A stretch of 64,000 nt of DNA from Streptococcus sp. Marseille-Q6470 (lineage in GTDB: Bacteria; Bacillota; Bacilli; Lactobacillales; Streptococcaceae): NCBI RefSeq assembly GCF_946902905.1, contig NZ_OX336385.1, positions 310,001 to 374,000 of the forward strand, in the 5' to 3' direction. The notes below the pieces were generated by a model, which worked only from the letters and a program-made list of their open reading frames with translations, had not been told where the DNA came from and searched no databases. Positions 9,746-18,056 of this stretch are shown here, piece by piece (position 1 is the stretch's first letter; every line of letters begins with the position of its first letter). The translations under genes were made by a program, and so were the position numbers.

Positions 9746-12007
9746 ATGAAAAAGATATTACTAGCAAGTACTGTTGTTCTTTCCATAGCCGGAATTTCTA
9801 AAACAACTGTATTAGCAGAGGAAAACCAAGCTACAAACAAAGTACAAAGTTCAGAAAAAACTGTAGCAAATGGAACGATTAAGGAAGCTAAAGAGAAAAA
9901 GCAAGCTCAAGGTCAAGAGCAGAACGATAAGCAGAATCAAAACTCAAATCAACAGAATCCTGAGAAAGAATCTTCTCAAACCACACAGAAACAAGAAACA
10001 GCCCTTACCAAGGATAACTCTTCAACAGAAGAAATTACTGAAGAGGTCAACAAAGAAGGTTGGCAAAAAGAGAATGGACAATGGCGTTATTATGAACATA
10101 AAAAGGTCGTCACTAATTGGAAAAAAATAGCTGGCCACTGGTATTATTTTAACCAGGATGGTATCATGCTTAGCAATACAGTTTATGATGACTATCTCTT
10201 TAATAAAAGCGGCGCTATGGTTGAAACTTCTTGGGTAAAAATAGATGAGAAGTGGTTTTATGTCACAGAATCAGGAAAGATTATCCGCAACAAATGGGAA
10301 AAAATCAACGGTTTTTGGTATCGTTTCGACGAAACTGGTGCCATGTTAACCAAAACTATTTATAATGACTACCTTCTTGAGACTAGTGGAGCTATGCACG
10401 AAAATGGTTGGGTAAAAATAGATGAGAAGTGGTACTATGCAACTGACTCAGGAAAGATTATCCGCAATAAGTGGGAAAAAATAAACGGTTTTTGGTATCG
10501 TTTTGATGAAACTGGAGCCATGTTAAGCAAAACCATTTATAATGACTACCTTCTTCAGACTAGCGGAGCTATGCATGAAAAGGGTTGGGTCAAAATGGAT
10601 GAGAAGTGGTACTATGCAACTGACTCAGGAAAGATTATCCGTAATAAATGGGAAAAGATCAACGGTTCTTGGTATCGTTTCGATGAAACGGGTGCCATGT
10701 TAAGCAAAACTATTTATAATGACTACCTTCTAAAATCTAGCGGAGCTATGGCTGAAAAAGATTGGGTGAAAATGGATGAAAAGTGGTACTATGCTACTGA
10801 TTCAGGAAAAATCATACGCAATAAACGGGAACAGATTAATAGTTCTTGGTACTTTTTTGACAAAGACGGGGTCATGTTGAGTAGTCAATGGAAAGACAAA
10901 TACTACCTAAAAGATAGTGGCGCCATGGCTCAAAACGAATGGTTCTTTGATAAAAAATACAATAGTTGGTTCTACTTAAAATCAGATGGTTCTTATGCTG
11001 AAAACCAATGGCAAGGGTCCTACTATCTCAAATCATATGGCTATATGGCCAAGAGTGAGTGGATTTTTGATAAATATTATAATGCTTGGTATTATCTAAA
11101 AGATGATGGACTATATGCAACTGGAACACTCAAAATCAATGGTAAAAATTATAGCTTTGAAAATAACGGGAAGTGGATCTCTAATCCATCTAGTTATTAT
11201 AAAGTAAAACCAATAACAGCCTATGTTTATAGTGCTTCTGGAGATAGACTTAGCTATATTTCTCAAGGTACTATAGTTGCTGTTTCTGACACAGAGTCTC
11301 AAGGTGACAGACTCCCAGTCCAAATTTCTGGACTTTCAGGCTTTATGAATAAGGGTGACCTTGTAGCTGTTAACACTAATAATGAGTTTATCCCTCATTA
11401 CACAAGCGATGGTCGTTACGTTTATCATGAGTTATCACCTTATACAAGTATTCGTGTAGCACCTCATAGTTCATCGATGGCTATTGGTACAAAATACTAT
11501 TCAGCAGATGGAGTTAACTTTAATAACTTTAAAGTGGAGAATCCATTCCTCTATAGAGACTTAAGAAAGCCAACCAATTATACAGCGGCTGAACTTGATA
11601 AAGTTTATTCTCTCATGAATATTAAGGGAAGTCGTCTTGCGGGTAAAGGAGCTGTCTTTAAGGAAGCGGAAAAACGTTATCAGGTGAATGCACTTTATCT
11701 AATGGCGCACAGTGCTCTAGAAAGTGCATGGGGACGTAGTCAGATTGCAAAAGATAAGAATAACTTCTTTGGTATTGCTGCCTATGATACTACTCCATAT
11801 GATTCTGCAAAGAGTTTCGACAATGTCGACAAAGGAATCTTAGGGGCAGCAAAATGGATCCGAGAGAATTATATTGATGAAGGTAGAACTTATCTTGGTA
11901 ATAAATCATCAGGGATGAACGTTTTATACGCTTCTGATCCATACTGGGGTGAGAAAATAGCAAGTATCATGATGACCATCAATAGCAAACTTGGTGAGAA
12001 GGACTAA
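9746..12007 (+). CDS. lytB: LytB-like choline-binding endo-beta-N-acetylglucosaminidase
   Basis: This exported cell-wall hydrolase probably acts in daughter-cell separation. It has a signal peptide (about residues 1-24, cleavage near VLAEE), a Gln/Lys/Glu/Thr-rich linker to about residue 105, then choline-binding repeats (GW..., WYYF.., GAM). A 59-residue supermodule is repeated four times in tandem. After these comes an SH3-like region (about 480-600) and a C-terminal GH73-type glucosaminidase domain. The motif HSALESAWG contains the probable catalytic Glu659, equivalent by motif to the catalytic Glu of pneumococcal LytB. The 753 residues exceed the roughly 660-700 I remember for pneumococcal LytB, in line with repeat number variation. 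SD GAAAGG lies upstream. It is transcribed alone. Confidence 0.88.
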   Translation: MKKILLASTVVLSIAGISKTTVLAEENQATNKVQSSEKTVANGTIKEAKEKKQAQGQEQNDKQNQNSNQQNPEKESSQTTQKQETALTKDNSSTEEITEEVNKEGWQKENGQWRYYEHKKVVTNWKKIAGHWYYFNQDGIMLSNTVYDDYLFNKSGAMVETSWVKIDEKWFYVTESGKIIRNKWEKINGFWYRFDETGAMLTKTIYNDYLLETSGAMHENGWVKIDEKWYYATDSGKIIRNKWEKINGFWYRFDETGAMLSKTIYNDYLLQTSGAMHEKGWVKMDEKWYYATDSGKIIRNKWEKINGSWYRFDETGAMLSKTIYNDYLLKSSGAMAEKDWVKMDEKWYYATDSGKIIRNKREQINSSWYFFDKDGVMLSSQWKDKYYLKDSGAMAQNEWFFDKKYNSWFYLKSDGSYAENQWQGSYYLKSYGYMAKSEWIFDKYYNAWYYLKDDGLYATGTLKINGKNYSFENNGKWISNPSSYYKVKPITAYVYSASGDRLSYISQGTIVAVSDTESQGDRLPVQISGLSGFMNKGDLVAVNTNNEFIPHYTSDGRYVYHELSPYTSIRVAPHSSSMAIGTKYYSADGVNFNNFKVENPFLYRDLRKPTNYTAAELDKVYSLMNIKGSRLAGKGAVFKEAEKRYQVNALYLMAHSALESAWGRSQIAKDKNNFFGIAAYDTTPYDSAKSFDNVDKGILGAAKWIRENYIDEGRTYLGNKSSGMNVLYASDPYWGEKIASIMMTINSKLGEKD
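10232..10939 (+). repeat. Four tandem 177-bp units in the choline-binding domain
   Basis: The codons for W-V-K-(I/M)-D-E-K-W recur at 10232, 10409, 10586 and 10763, exactly 177 bp apart. Each unit encodes 59 residues (three choline-binding motifs). Units 2 and 3 are most alike at the DNA level. Such repeats are prone to copy-number change by slippage or recombination. Confidence 0.9.
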
Positions 12008-12017
12008 ATTATTTTTT

Positions 12018-12052
12018 AAAAATCGATGACTATAAAATGGTTATCGATTTTT
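12018..12052 (+). terminator. Intrinsic terminator after the lytB-like gene
   Basis: AAAAATCGATGAC pairs with GTTATCGATTTTT (one wobble), with a 9-nt loop. Confidence 0.85.
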
Positions 12053-12076
12053 ATATATCTATAATGTTGATGAAAC

Positions 12077-12110
12077 AAAAAGGATTTACATTTTTAGTAA
12101 ACCCTTTTTT
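12077..12110 (-). terminator. Terminator of the first LPXTG adhesin (bidirectional)
   Basis: A 13-bp stem with one mismatch (AAAAAGGATTTAC with GTAAACCCTTTTT) carries T-runs on both strands. It lies 56 bp beyond the stop of the minus-strand adhesin and may also back up the lytB-side terminator. Confidence 0.75.
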
Positions 12111-12165
12111 TGATTATAAACTTAAATTATCTAAAAATAGACCAATTAAATTATGTTAATTAAAA

Positions 12166-13806
12166 TTAGTTGCTTTTAGATTTAAGTGAATTTCTAACAA
12201 CTAGAATTGATGAAACAAGGATAAGAGTACCAATGATTGTAACCAATGTTCCTTTTCTTTCACCAGTATTTGGAAGTCCTGGTTTGTCAGTTGTAGTTGT
12301 TACTGTAGATTTAGGTTCTTCACCAGTTGTTGTAGTAGTTGTACTTGAAGTAGTCTTAGACTCTTCACCAGTTGTAGTAGTTGTACTTGAAGTAGTCTTA
12401 GGCTCTTCAGTTGTAGTAGTTGTACTTGAAGTAGTCTTAGGCTCTTCAGTTGTAGTAGTTGTACTTGAAGTAGTCTTAGGCTCTTCAGTTGTAGTAGTTG
12501 TACTTGAAGTAGTCTTAGGCTCTTCAGTTGTAGTTGTTGTGCTTGAAGTAGTCTTAGGTTCTTCAGTTGTAGTTGTTGTGCTTGAAGTAGACTTAGGCTC
12601 TTCAGTTGTAGTTGTTGTTGAAGTAGTCTTAGGCTCTTCAGTTGTAGTAGTTGTACTTGAAGTAGTCTTAGGTTCTTCAGTTGTAGTTGTTGTAGGTGCC
12701 TCTGTTGTAGTTGTCGAAGTAGTCGTGGTTGTAGGTGCTTCAGTTGTAGTTGTTGTAGTAGTTGTTGTAGTAGTTGTTGTGGTTGTCGTAGTAGTTGTGG
12801 TTGTAGTTGAAGTCTGATCTCCATCCACACCACCATTTGCATTGATGTTTGCCACAGATTCGTTTACTTCTTTGGCCACAACCGCAGTTTCACCTTTGAC
12901 TTGGTACCAAACTTTTGTGTTGTTCTTGAAGTCTTTTTGCTTTTCATTTTCTATTTTTGTACGATAGAAAATTAGAACGCCAGTCTTGTTGATCAAGTCT
13001 TTTGGAATTGTAACAGTGATTTTTCCAGAAGCATCAATTGTGAATGTTGATCCAGGAAAGGCCGCTAAGAAATCGTCGATAGCAGTTTCACCGCCGTAAT
13101 ATCCAGGTTTATTACCTGTTGTAGTAATACTGAAGCTATCTTTAACAAGTGAATGTCCACCTTGGACTTCATCTTCAACACGAACGTCGCCGTCTACTTC
13201 TAAGTTCATTGCGTTGATTGTCAATGTCCAAAGAATGTGTTCAGGGTCGTCAGCGTGCATGTCCCCAGCTTTTAAGTAGAATGGAGCGTGGTTTTCGCCA
13301 GTCGCCATTTTCTTAACGCTTAAATCAACTGTCTTATCTCCACTGATGATAGTAAATTTACCAACATGTTCTTTATCAGTTGCTGTATTGTTATGAACTT
13401 CAATCTCAAATTCACCCCAACCACGGATGTTTTGAAGGTTTTTGATAGCTTCGTTAAAAGTAACAGTAGCAGAGCCATCAGTAATGACCATGTCTCCAAC
13501 GTAAGTTCCGTCGATGTTTAGAGGAATAGTCTTTTTAAAACCTACCCCATAGACTGTACCAGAACTAGTCCAATTAACTTTTAATGTGTCACCTGGTTGG
13601 ATTTTTTGTGCGTGTTCGTCAAATGTAAACTTAACGGTTGTTTGTCCACCATCTGTGATTTCATTTGATGAAACAGTCAGTGAGCTAATATTATTACTGA
13701 CATCTCCAGCTTTTACCACATCAGACTGCGAAAATACTATGAACAATAAGGGTAAAAATACAAGAAAGAAGACTTTTGCAAGTCTACTTAGATTATTTTT
13801 TTTCAT
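12166..13806 (-). CDS. LPXTG-anchored adhesin with Ig-like head and Thr-rich stalk
   Basis: This is a sortase-anchored surface protein of 546 residues. It has a signal peptide (about 1-33, no YSIRK motif) and two beta-rich head domains to about residue 325 that resemble the Cna/SdrG-type adhesin fold (signal seen in segments such as DHYVED-like DVRVEDEVQGG and IENEKQKDFKNN). A 180-residue stalk of TTTTTEEPKTTSS repeats follows, then LPNTG at 511-515, a hydrophobic stretch and a basic tail. The head presumably binds a host or bacterial ligand; the ligand is unknown. The Thr-rich stalk is a candidate for O-glycosylation. The stalk and anchor are nearly identical to those of the neighbouring adhesin. 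Confidence 0.88.
   Translation of the reverse strand: MKKNNLSRLAKVFFLVFLPLLFIVFSQSDVVKAGDVSNNISSLTVSSNEITDGGQTTVKFTFDEHAQKIQPGDTLKVNWTSSGTVYGVGFKKTIPLNIDGTYVGDMVITDGSATVTFNEAIKNLQNIRGWGEFEIEVHNNTATDKEHVGKFTIISGDKTVDLSVKKMATGENHAPFYLKAGDMHADDPEHILWTLTINAMNLEVDGDVRVEDEVQGGHSLVKDSFSITTTGNKPGYYGGETAIDDFLAAFPGSTFTIDASGKITVTIPKDLINKTGVLIFYRTKIENEKQKDFKNNTKVWYQVKGETAVVAKEVNESVANINANGGVDGDQTSTTTTTTTTTTTTTTTTTTTTTTEAPTTTTTSTTTTEAPTTTTTEEPKTTSSTTTTTEEPKTTSTTTTTEEPKSTSSTTTTTEEPKTTSSTTTTTEEPKTTSSTTTTTEEPKTTSSTTTTTEEPKTTSSTTTTTEEPKTTSSTTTTTGEESKTTSSTTTTTTGEEPKSTVTTTTDKPGLPNTGERKGTLVTIIGTLILVSSILVVRNSLKSKSN
12229..12456 (-). repeat. Copy 1 of a 228-bp identical 3' end shared by the two adhesin genes
   Basis: By eye, 12229-12456 is identical to 14213-14440 (constant offset 1,984 bp). 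It covers the sortase motif and the last stalk repeats. The first difference on the stalk side is at 12457. Upstream the stalk repeats remain similar but differ in number and order. Confidence 0.85.
12290..12815 (-). repeat. Thr/Glu/Pro/Lys stalk repeats, adhesin 1
   Basis: Imperfect tandem units of about 39-42 bp encode TTTTTEEPKTTSS-like motifs, preceded (in protein order) by a pure Thr tract. The antisense frame is an open Val-rich reading frame, an artefact of the repeat. Confidence 0.9.
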
Positions 13807-13880
13807 TTCCTTCTCCTATTTGTCTCCAAATTTTTACACTTATTTGTATGTTAAAACTAAAACTTACAAAAATATGCATA

Positions 13881-13975
13881 ATTATATAGGTTACTTTTTC
13901 AAGACAACACTACTAAAAATGCACCTCCTACTAGTCAATTATCAAAAAAATACCCTATATGGTGAATTATATCAC
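13881..13975 (-). promoter_or_regulatory. Structured 5' leader of adhesin 1, shared with adhesin 2
   Basis: The predicted transcript starts near 13959 and runs about 150 nt before the ATG. Its 5' end (TATAGGGTA, in 13951-13962) can pair with a TAACCTATA segment at about 13884-13893, with one mismatch. Between them is the conserved string GACTAG-T-AGGAGG, including a perfect Shine-Dalgarno sequence with no ATG after it. The same layout occurs before the other adhesin gene. The function is not known; it could be an RNA regulatory element or a regulator target. Confidence 0.5.
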
Positions 13976-13993
13976 AAATAAATAAAACTTCAA
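13966..13993 (-). promoter_or_regulatory. Promoter of adhesin 1
   Basis: On the minus strand, TTGAAG (13988-13993), a 16-bp spacer and TATAAT (13966-13971) with an upstream TGA (extended -10). Confidence 0.8.
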
Positions 13994-14100
13994 GTATTTA
14001 AATGTTTTAAGTATAAAATTATATCAAATTCGCTGAAAAAATTTAAACATTTACTTTGTACAATGTTTGTATGCAATGTTTCATTCGTCGAGGAAATGAA

Positions 14101-14128
14101 AAAGGACTATTTTGAAATAGTCCTTTAT
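14101..14128 (-). terminator. Terminator of adhesin 2
   Basis: A perfect 12-bp stem (AAAGGACTATTT with AAATAGTCCTTT) has a 2-nt nominal loop and a T-run on the minus strand. It lies just beyond the stop at 14150. Confidence 0.85.
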
Positions 14129-14149
14129 ATAGTTAATCAATCTTTAACC

Positions 14150-16000
14150 TTATTCTTTTTCATTTTTACGTAAGAACGCAATGGCAACGATTGATGAAAT
14201 GAGAGTTACAAAACCAATGATTGTAACCAATGTTCCTTTTCTTTCACCAGTATTTGGAAGTCCTGGTTTGTCAGTTGTAGTTGTTACTGTAGATTTAGGT
14301 TCTTCACCAGTTGTTGTAGTAGTTGTACTTGAAGTAGTCTTAGACTCTTCACCAGTTGTAGTAGTTGTACTTGAAGTAGTCTTAGGCTCTTCAGTTGTAG
14401 TAGTTGTACTTGAAGTAGTCTTAGGCTCTTCAGTTGTAGTTGTTGTGCTTGAAGTAGTCTTAGGTTCTTCAGTTGTAGTAGTTGTACTTGAAGTAGTCTT
14501 AGGCTCTTCAGTTGTAGTTGTTGTACTTGAAGTAGTCTTAGGCTCTTCAGTTGTAGTTGTTGTTGAAGTAGTTGTAGGTTCTTCAGTTGTAGTTGTTGTT
14601 GAAGTAGTTGTAGGTTCTTCAGTTGTAGTTGTTGTTGAAGTAGTTGTAGGCTCTTCAGTTGTAGTCGTTGTTGTAGTTGTTGTCGTAGTTGTTGTCGTAG
14701 TAGTAGTTTCTTCTTTTGGATTCACAATTGTCTTAGTTACTGAATAATCAGCTCCAAAATCTTCAACGTTAACTTCTGTATCTGCATCCTTGATGACATA
14801 GCCGGAAGGTGCTTCAACCTCGGTGATAATATATTTATCTTTCAACAGTTTGTTAACAGCAATATTACCATTATCATCTGATACATACTCACCAATAACT
14901 TGGTTATTAGCTTGACGAACTACTTTAAATTTAGCACCCTTAAGTGGTTGATTCGCTTCATCTACTTTATGGATATTGATTGAGTAAACATAACCAACAC
15001 CAGCACCACCAGCAATTTGAACTAAAGCAGCATTTGTAAATTCTGTAACAACGACACCTTCACCTTTTAATGTAGCATCATTCTTTAATAATTCACCATC
15101 AACGGGTTCATAATTTAAACGTACGTTATAAGAAATACGATATTGGTCTTCTTCTGTCATGTCCCCTAATTCGACAACGAAAGATTGTCCATCTTCACTA
15201 ACTGTAATCTTGTGTTGGTCTGTTACATCAACACGGTTTGAGAATACCCATTCACCGGTTTCATAAGAGAATTTACCTTTGATAACCTTAATGCTATCTT
15301 TTACATAGCTAGCATTTGTAAATTTCAAGTGATCTTCAATTGTTACACTCTTGACGTTTTGTTTTGTACGATTGACTGAAATAGTGTATTGAACCTCTCT
15401 TTTGTCTCCCTCGTTAACCCAACTAGTCTTTGTTAAAAGAGACGGATCACCATCGCCAATACCAGTAAATGATACCTTACCAGCAGGTATTGTTTCTTTA
15501 TTAATCGTAATCTCAACTGGAATTTCTCCTTGTTGAGGGTGTTTTTTGAAATCGACACGAGCATAGAAGAAGAAAGATCCGTGAGTATCTGAGTGTTTTT
15601 CAACATAATCCGTATAAGTTAAAGTAAGGGACTTGTTATCAGCACTTAGTTTTGCATGTGCAATCACCTCATTTGTATTGATATCCTTGATTTCAATATT
15701 ATCAGAGTTAATGATTATAGCATCAGGCACCGTAATTATCGTTTGATCTCCTGCCTTAACATTTTTTCCAGATAAATCAAAATCTGCATTAAGACGGAAT
15801 GTAGCCCATTGCTTTAATTCCCAGTCGAGAACTCCGCCTTCATTATTTGATACCTTAATATTTTGGATTGTATCTACGAATTTTCCAGATACTGAAACCT
15901 CAGGAGTTTCAGCAAAAGTTTTATTCAAACTAAATACGAAAATAGTCGTCAATACGCATATCAAAAATGAGAAAATACTAAACTTTTTCTTTTTGTTCAT
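14150..16000 (-). CDS. LPXTG-anchored adhesin with Cna-like head and CnaB domain
   Basis: This 616-residue sortase substrate has a signal peptide (about 1-31), a collagen-adhesin-type head (about 35-330), then one CnaB/SpaA-type domain (about 335-430). The CnaB domain has the Lys (INIHKVD), Glu (ITEVEAPSGY) and Asn (IVNPKE) expected to form an internal isopeptide bond. A TTTTTEEP(T/K)TTS stalk follows, and LPNTG at 581-585. It is related to the next adhesin by head fold, stalk and an identical C-terminal coding end, but here a CnaB domain is inserted before the stalk. The ligand is unknown. Confidence 0.9.
   Translation of the reverse strand: MNKKKKFSIFSFLICVLTTIFVFSLNKTFAETPEVSVSGKFVDTIQNIKVSNNEGGVLDWELKQWATFRLNADFDLSGKNVKAGDQTIITVPDAIIINSDNIEIKDINTNEVIAHAKLSADNKSLTLTYTDYVEKHSDTHGSFFFYARVDFKKHPQQGEIPVEITINKETIPAGKVSFTGIGDGDPSLLTKTSWVNEGDKREVQYTISVNRTKQNVKSVTIEDHLKFTNASYVKDSIKVIKGKFSYETGEWVFSNRVDVTDQHKITVSEDGQSFVVELGDMTEEDQYRISYNVRLNYEPVDGELLKNDATLKGEGVVVTEFTNAALVQIAGGAGVGYVYSINIHKVDEANQPLKGAKFKVVRQANNQVIGEYVSDDNGNIAVNKLLKDKYIITEVEAPSGYVIKDADTEVNVEDFGADYSVTKTIVNPKEETTTTTTTTTTTTTTTTTEEPTTTSTTTTTEEPTTTSTTTTTEEPTTTSTTTTTEEPKTTSSTTTTTEEPKTTSSTTTTTEEPKTTSSTTTTTEEPKTTSSTTTTTEEPKTTSSTTTTTGEESKTTSSTTTTTTGEEPKSTVTTTTDKPGLPNTGERKGTLVTIIGFVTLISSIVAIAFLRKNEKE
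14213..14440 (-). repeat. Copy 2 of the shared 228-bp adhesin 3' end
   Basis: Identical by eye to 12229-12456, in the same orientation. Direct repeats this long between neighbours favour gene conversion or deletion. Confidence 0.85.
14278..14706 (-). repeat. Thr/Glu/Pro stalk repeats, adhesin 2
   Basis: Units of about 39 bp encode TTTTTEEPKTTSS near the anchor and a shorter TTSTTTTTEEPT variant nearer the CnaB domain. Confidence 0.9.
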
Positions 16001-16080
16001 TTTATAGTTCCTTCTAATAAATTTTAGATAGTTTCAAGACATAATTTAAAATTACGTCATTTACTAAAAAACAAGTAAGT

Positions 16081-16155
16081 CACATAGGATAATTTTATAG
16101 ACACCTTTAGTACTGGCCCTCCTCCTAGTCTTTTACTAAAACTATCCTATAGGTG
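16081..16155 (-). promoter_or_regulatory. Structured 5' leader of adhesin 2
   Basis: The predicted transcript starts near 16150. Its first bases (ATAGGATA, in 16143-16155) can pair with TATCCTAT at 16081-16091, closing a loop of about 55 nt. The loop holds GACTAG-G-AGGAGG, as in the other adhesin leader. Stem bases differ between the two leaders while some pairing is kept. About 150 nt of untranslated leader precede the ATG. The rest of 16186-16470 is AT-rich and shows no gene I can support. Confidence 0.5.
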
Positions 16156-16156
16156 A

Positions 16157-16185
16157 ATTATATCACATTATAATATGTACATCAA
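16157..16185 (-). promoter_or_regulatory. Promoter of adhesin 2
   Basis: On the minus strand, TTGATG (16180-16185), a 17-bp spacer and TATAAT (16157-16162) preceded by TGA. Confidence 0.8.
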
Positions 16186-16476
16186 TAATAAATATGTGAA
16201 ATTTGCTATAAATTAAAAAATTCACAAAAACTTAGAAATTATCTGTCTCTTAAGAATAAAAATAATATAAAAACGCTTACATTCTTTGTTTTATCAGATT
16301 TGAATTTTAAGTGTTTTATGAAATGATTGAAAATTCTATCGCAACAATTTACAAAAAATTTAAGTAAAGATATTATTTTTACTGGTGATTTTATATTAAA
16401 TTTAATTATTTATTATATTTCTCTAATCATTTATTTGATAAATCATCGTGTGGGAATTTTATATTCTATTTGTTTG

Positions 16477-16485
16477 TGCTATACT
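16477..16485 (+). promoter_or_regulatory. Extended -10 promoter of the HAD gene
   Basis: TGCTATACT lies 41 bp before the HAD start codon. No clear -35 is visible. Confidence 0.55.
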
Positions 16486-16526
16486 TTAAAATATATAAAG
16501 ACTATTAAATGTAGGGCAACAAATAC

Positions 16527-17219
16527 ATGACTTATAAATTTTTACTCTTCGACCTAGACCACACCTTGCTTGATTTTGATGCTGCTGAGAATGTAGCCTT
16601 AACACAACTCCTTAAAGAAGAAGGAGTTACGGATATTCAAGCCTACAAAGATTATTACGTTCCTATGAATAAGGCTCTCTGGAAGGATTTAGAACAGAAG
16701 AAGATTACAAAATCAGACTTGGTTAACACTCGTTTTTCAAAATTGTTTGAGCATTTTGGGATCGAGAAAGATGGTACCTATTTAGCTAATCGCTATCAGT
16801 TTTATTTAGCTCAACAGGGACAGGTGTTTTCTGGTGCTATAGAACTCTTAGATAACCTCATTGAGCGTGGTTATGAACTCTACGCTGCGACAAATGGGAT
16901 AACTGCCATTCAGACAGGTCGTTTGGAACAATCTGGTATTGCACCATTTTTCAAGGAAATCTTCATTTCAGAGCAACTCCATACCCAAAAACCAGATGCA
17001 GCATTTTATGAGAAAATTGGAGCTCGAATTCCTAAATTTAATAAAAATCATGCCCTTATGATTGGTGATTCTTTGTCAGCTGATATTCAGGGTGGAAATA
17101 ATGCTGGCATTGATACCATCTGGTAGAATCCTCATCACCTCGAAAATCACACACAAGCCCAGCCAACTTACGAAGTCGACTCTTATCAGGCTCTGCTAGA
17201 ACTCTTAGATAAACTGTAA
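16527..17219 (+). pseudogene. YjjG-type HAD phosphatase, interrupted by an in-frame TAG
   Basis: Codons 1-199 encode a subfamily IA HAD hydrolase, probably acting on nucleoside monophosphates or other small phosphates. The nucleophile motif is DLDHTLLDFD, motif II is ATNGI and motif IV is IGDSLSADIQGG. The frame stops at TAG 17124-17126, but the same frame stays open for 30 more codons (NPHHLENHTQ... to ...LLDKL) and ends with TAA at 17217-17219, just before the terminator. Related proteins read through this point with Tyr or Phe before NPHH or NPNH. The annotated ORF would be 16527-17126, 199 residues. All catalytic motifs lie before the stop, so a truncated product could keep some activity. 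Confidence 0.8.
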
Positions 17220-17244
17220 AAAGTGGTTTCCATAGCCACTTTTT
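17218..17244 (+). terminator. Terminator after the HAD gene
   Basis: AAAAAGTGG pairs with CCACTTTTT across a 9-nt loop. It coincides with the old, full-length HAD stop, not the premature one. Confidence 0.85.
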
Positions 17245-17252
17245 GCTATAAT
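17244..17252 (+). promoter_or_regulatory. Extended -10 promoter of the DUF4336 to MATE gene cluster
   Basis: TGCTATAAT follows the terminator immediately and lies 35 bp before the next ATG. Confidence 0.65.
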
Positions 17253-17286
17253 AGAGGCAGTATAAATGAAGGAGCGGTAGCAGTAA

Positions 17287-18045
17287 ATGATGTCTAGGCC
17301 AATTCTTTCTCTTTATGAACCGTTGTATACACTAAAGGAAGTTGATCAAAATATCTGGATAGTAGATGGTGATTTGATTCAAATGGACGTGAAGATCTTC
17401 AAGCTTCCTTTTCAGACACGTATGACGGTGGTTAAGTTAAATGATGGCAAACTTTGGATTCACTCTCCGATTGCGCCAAATGAGGGACTGTTTACTGAAC
17501 TAGACGCTTTGGGCAAAGTCGCTTACCTGATTTCACCAAATAAGATTCACTACGCCTATATTTCAGATTGGAGAAAAAGATATCCTCATGCGCAAGCATG
17601 GTCTAGTCCAGGAGTTGAAGAGAGAGCGAAAAGTCAGAATGTCAAGGTAGAATTTGATGCTCCTTTAACAGATATGGCTCCTGACTTATGGTCTGATGAG
17701 ATTGAACAGCTTATTTTTAAGGGAAGTTCTGTCATCGAAGAGGTGGTGTTTTTTCATAAATCAACTAAAACACTTATTTTAACAGACCTTATAGAGAATT
17801 TTGAACCTGAAAATATAGCTAGTCCAATTCGCAGAAGATTCTATCGTTTAGCTCGTGTAACAGCTCCTGATGGTCAAACTCCTATTGACTATCGGATGAC
17901 TTTTATAGGAAGGCAAAGGGAAGCAAAGGTCTCCTTTGCCCGTATGTTAAACTGGAAACCGGATAAGATCATTCTTGCACATGGTTTATGCTTTTTTAAA
18001 AATGGTACGGATGAATTAAGACGTGCCTTTAGATGGATACGATAA
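17287..18045 (+). CDS. DUF4336 family protein (metallo-beta-lactamase-like fold)
   Basis: This 252-residue cytoplasmic protein matches the DUF4336 family by overall pattern ([43 protein letters not shown]). The family is distantly related to metallo-beta-lactamases; its substrate is not known. Two ATGs are adjacent at 17287 and 17290. The nearest SD (GGAG at about 17270) is rather far upstream. It overlaps the long-start version of ung but probably ends just after the ung SD, giving translational coupling. Confidence 0.75.
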   Translation: MMSRPILSLYEPLYTLKEVDQNIWIVDGDLIQMDVKIFKLPFQTRMTVVKLNDGKLWIHSPIAPNEGLFTELDALGKVAYLISPNKIHYAYISDWRKRYPHAQAWSSPGVEERAKSQNVKVEFDAPLTDMAPDLWSDEIEQLIFKGSSVIEEVVFFHKSTKTLILTDLIENFEPENIASPIRRRFYRLARVTAPDGQTPIDYRMTFIGRQREAKVSFARMLNWKPDKIILAHGLCFFKNGTDELRRAFRWIR

Positions 18046-18056
18046 AGGAGTTGGCG

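Noticed and set aside
12290..12815. Regular 39-42-bp repeats resembling a CRISPR array
   Set aside because: Units run head to tail with no unique spacers and stay in frame within an LPXTG gene.
12170..12817. Long Val-rich plus-strand ORF opposite the adhesin stalk
   Set aside because: It is the complement of the Thr-codon repeats (ACA/ACT to TGT/AGT in another frame), has no SD and no folded-protein composition. The same applies to 14181-14747 and to the Gln/Leu-rich frame at 12300-12842.
16327..16530. 67-codon ORF before the HAD gene
   Set aside because: Starts at TTG without an SD, is extremely AT-rich and overlaps the HAD promoter.
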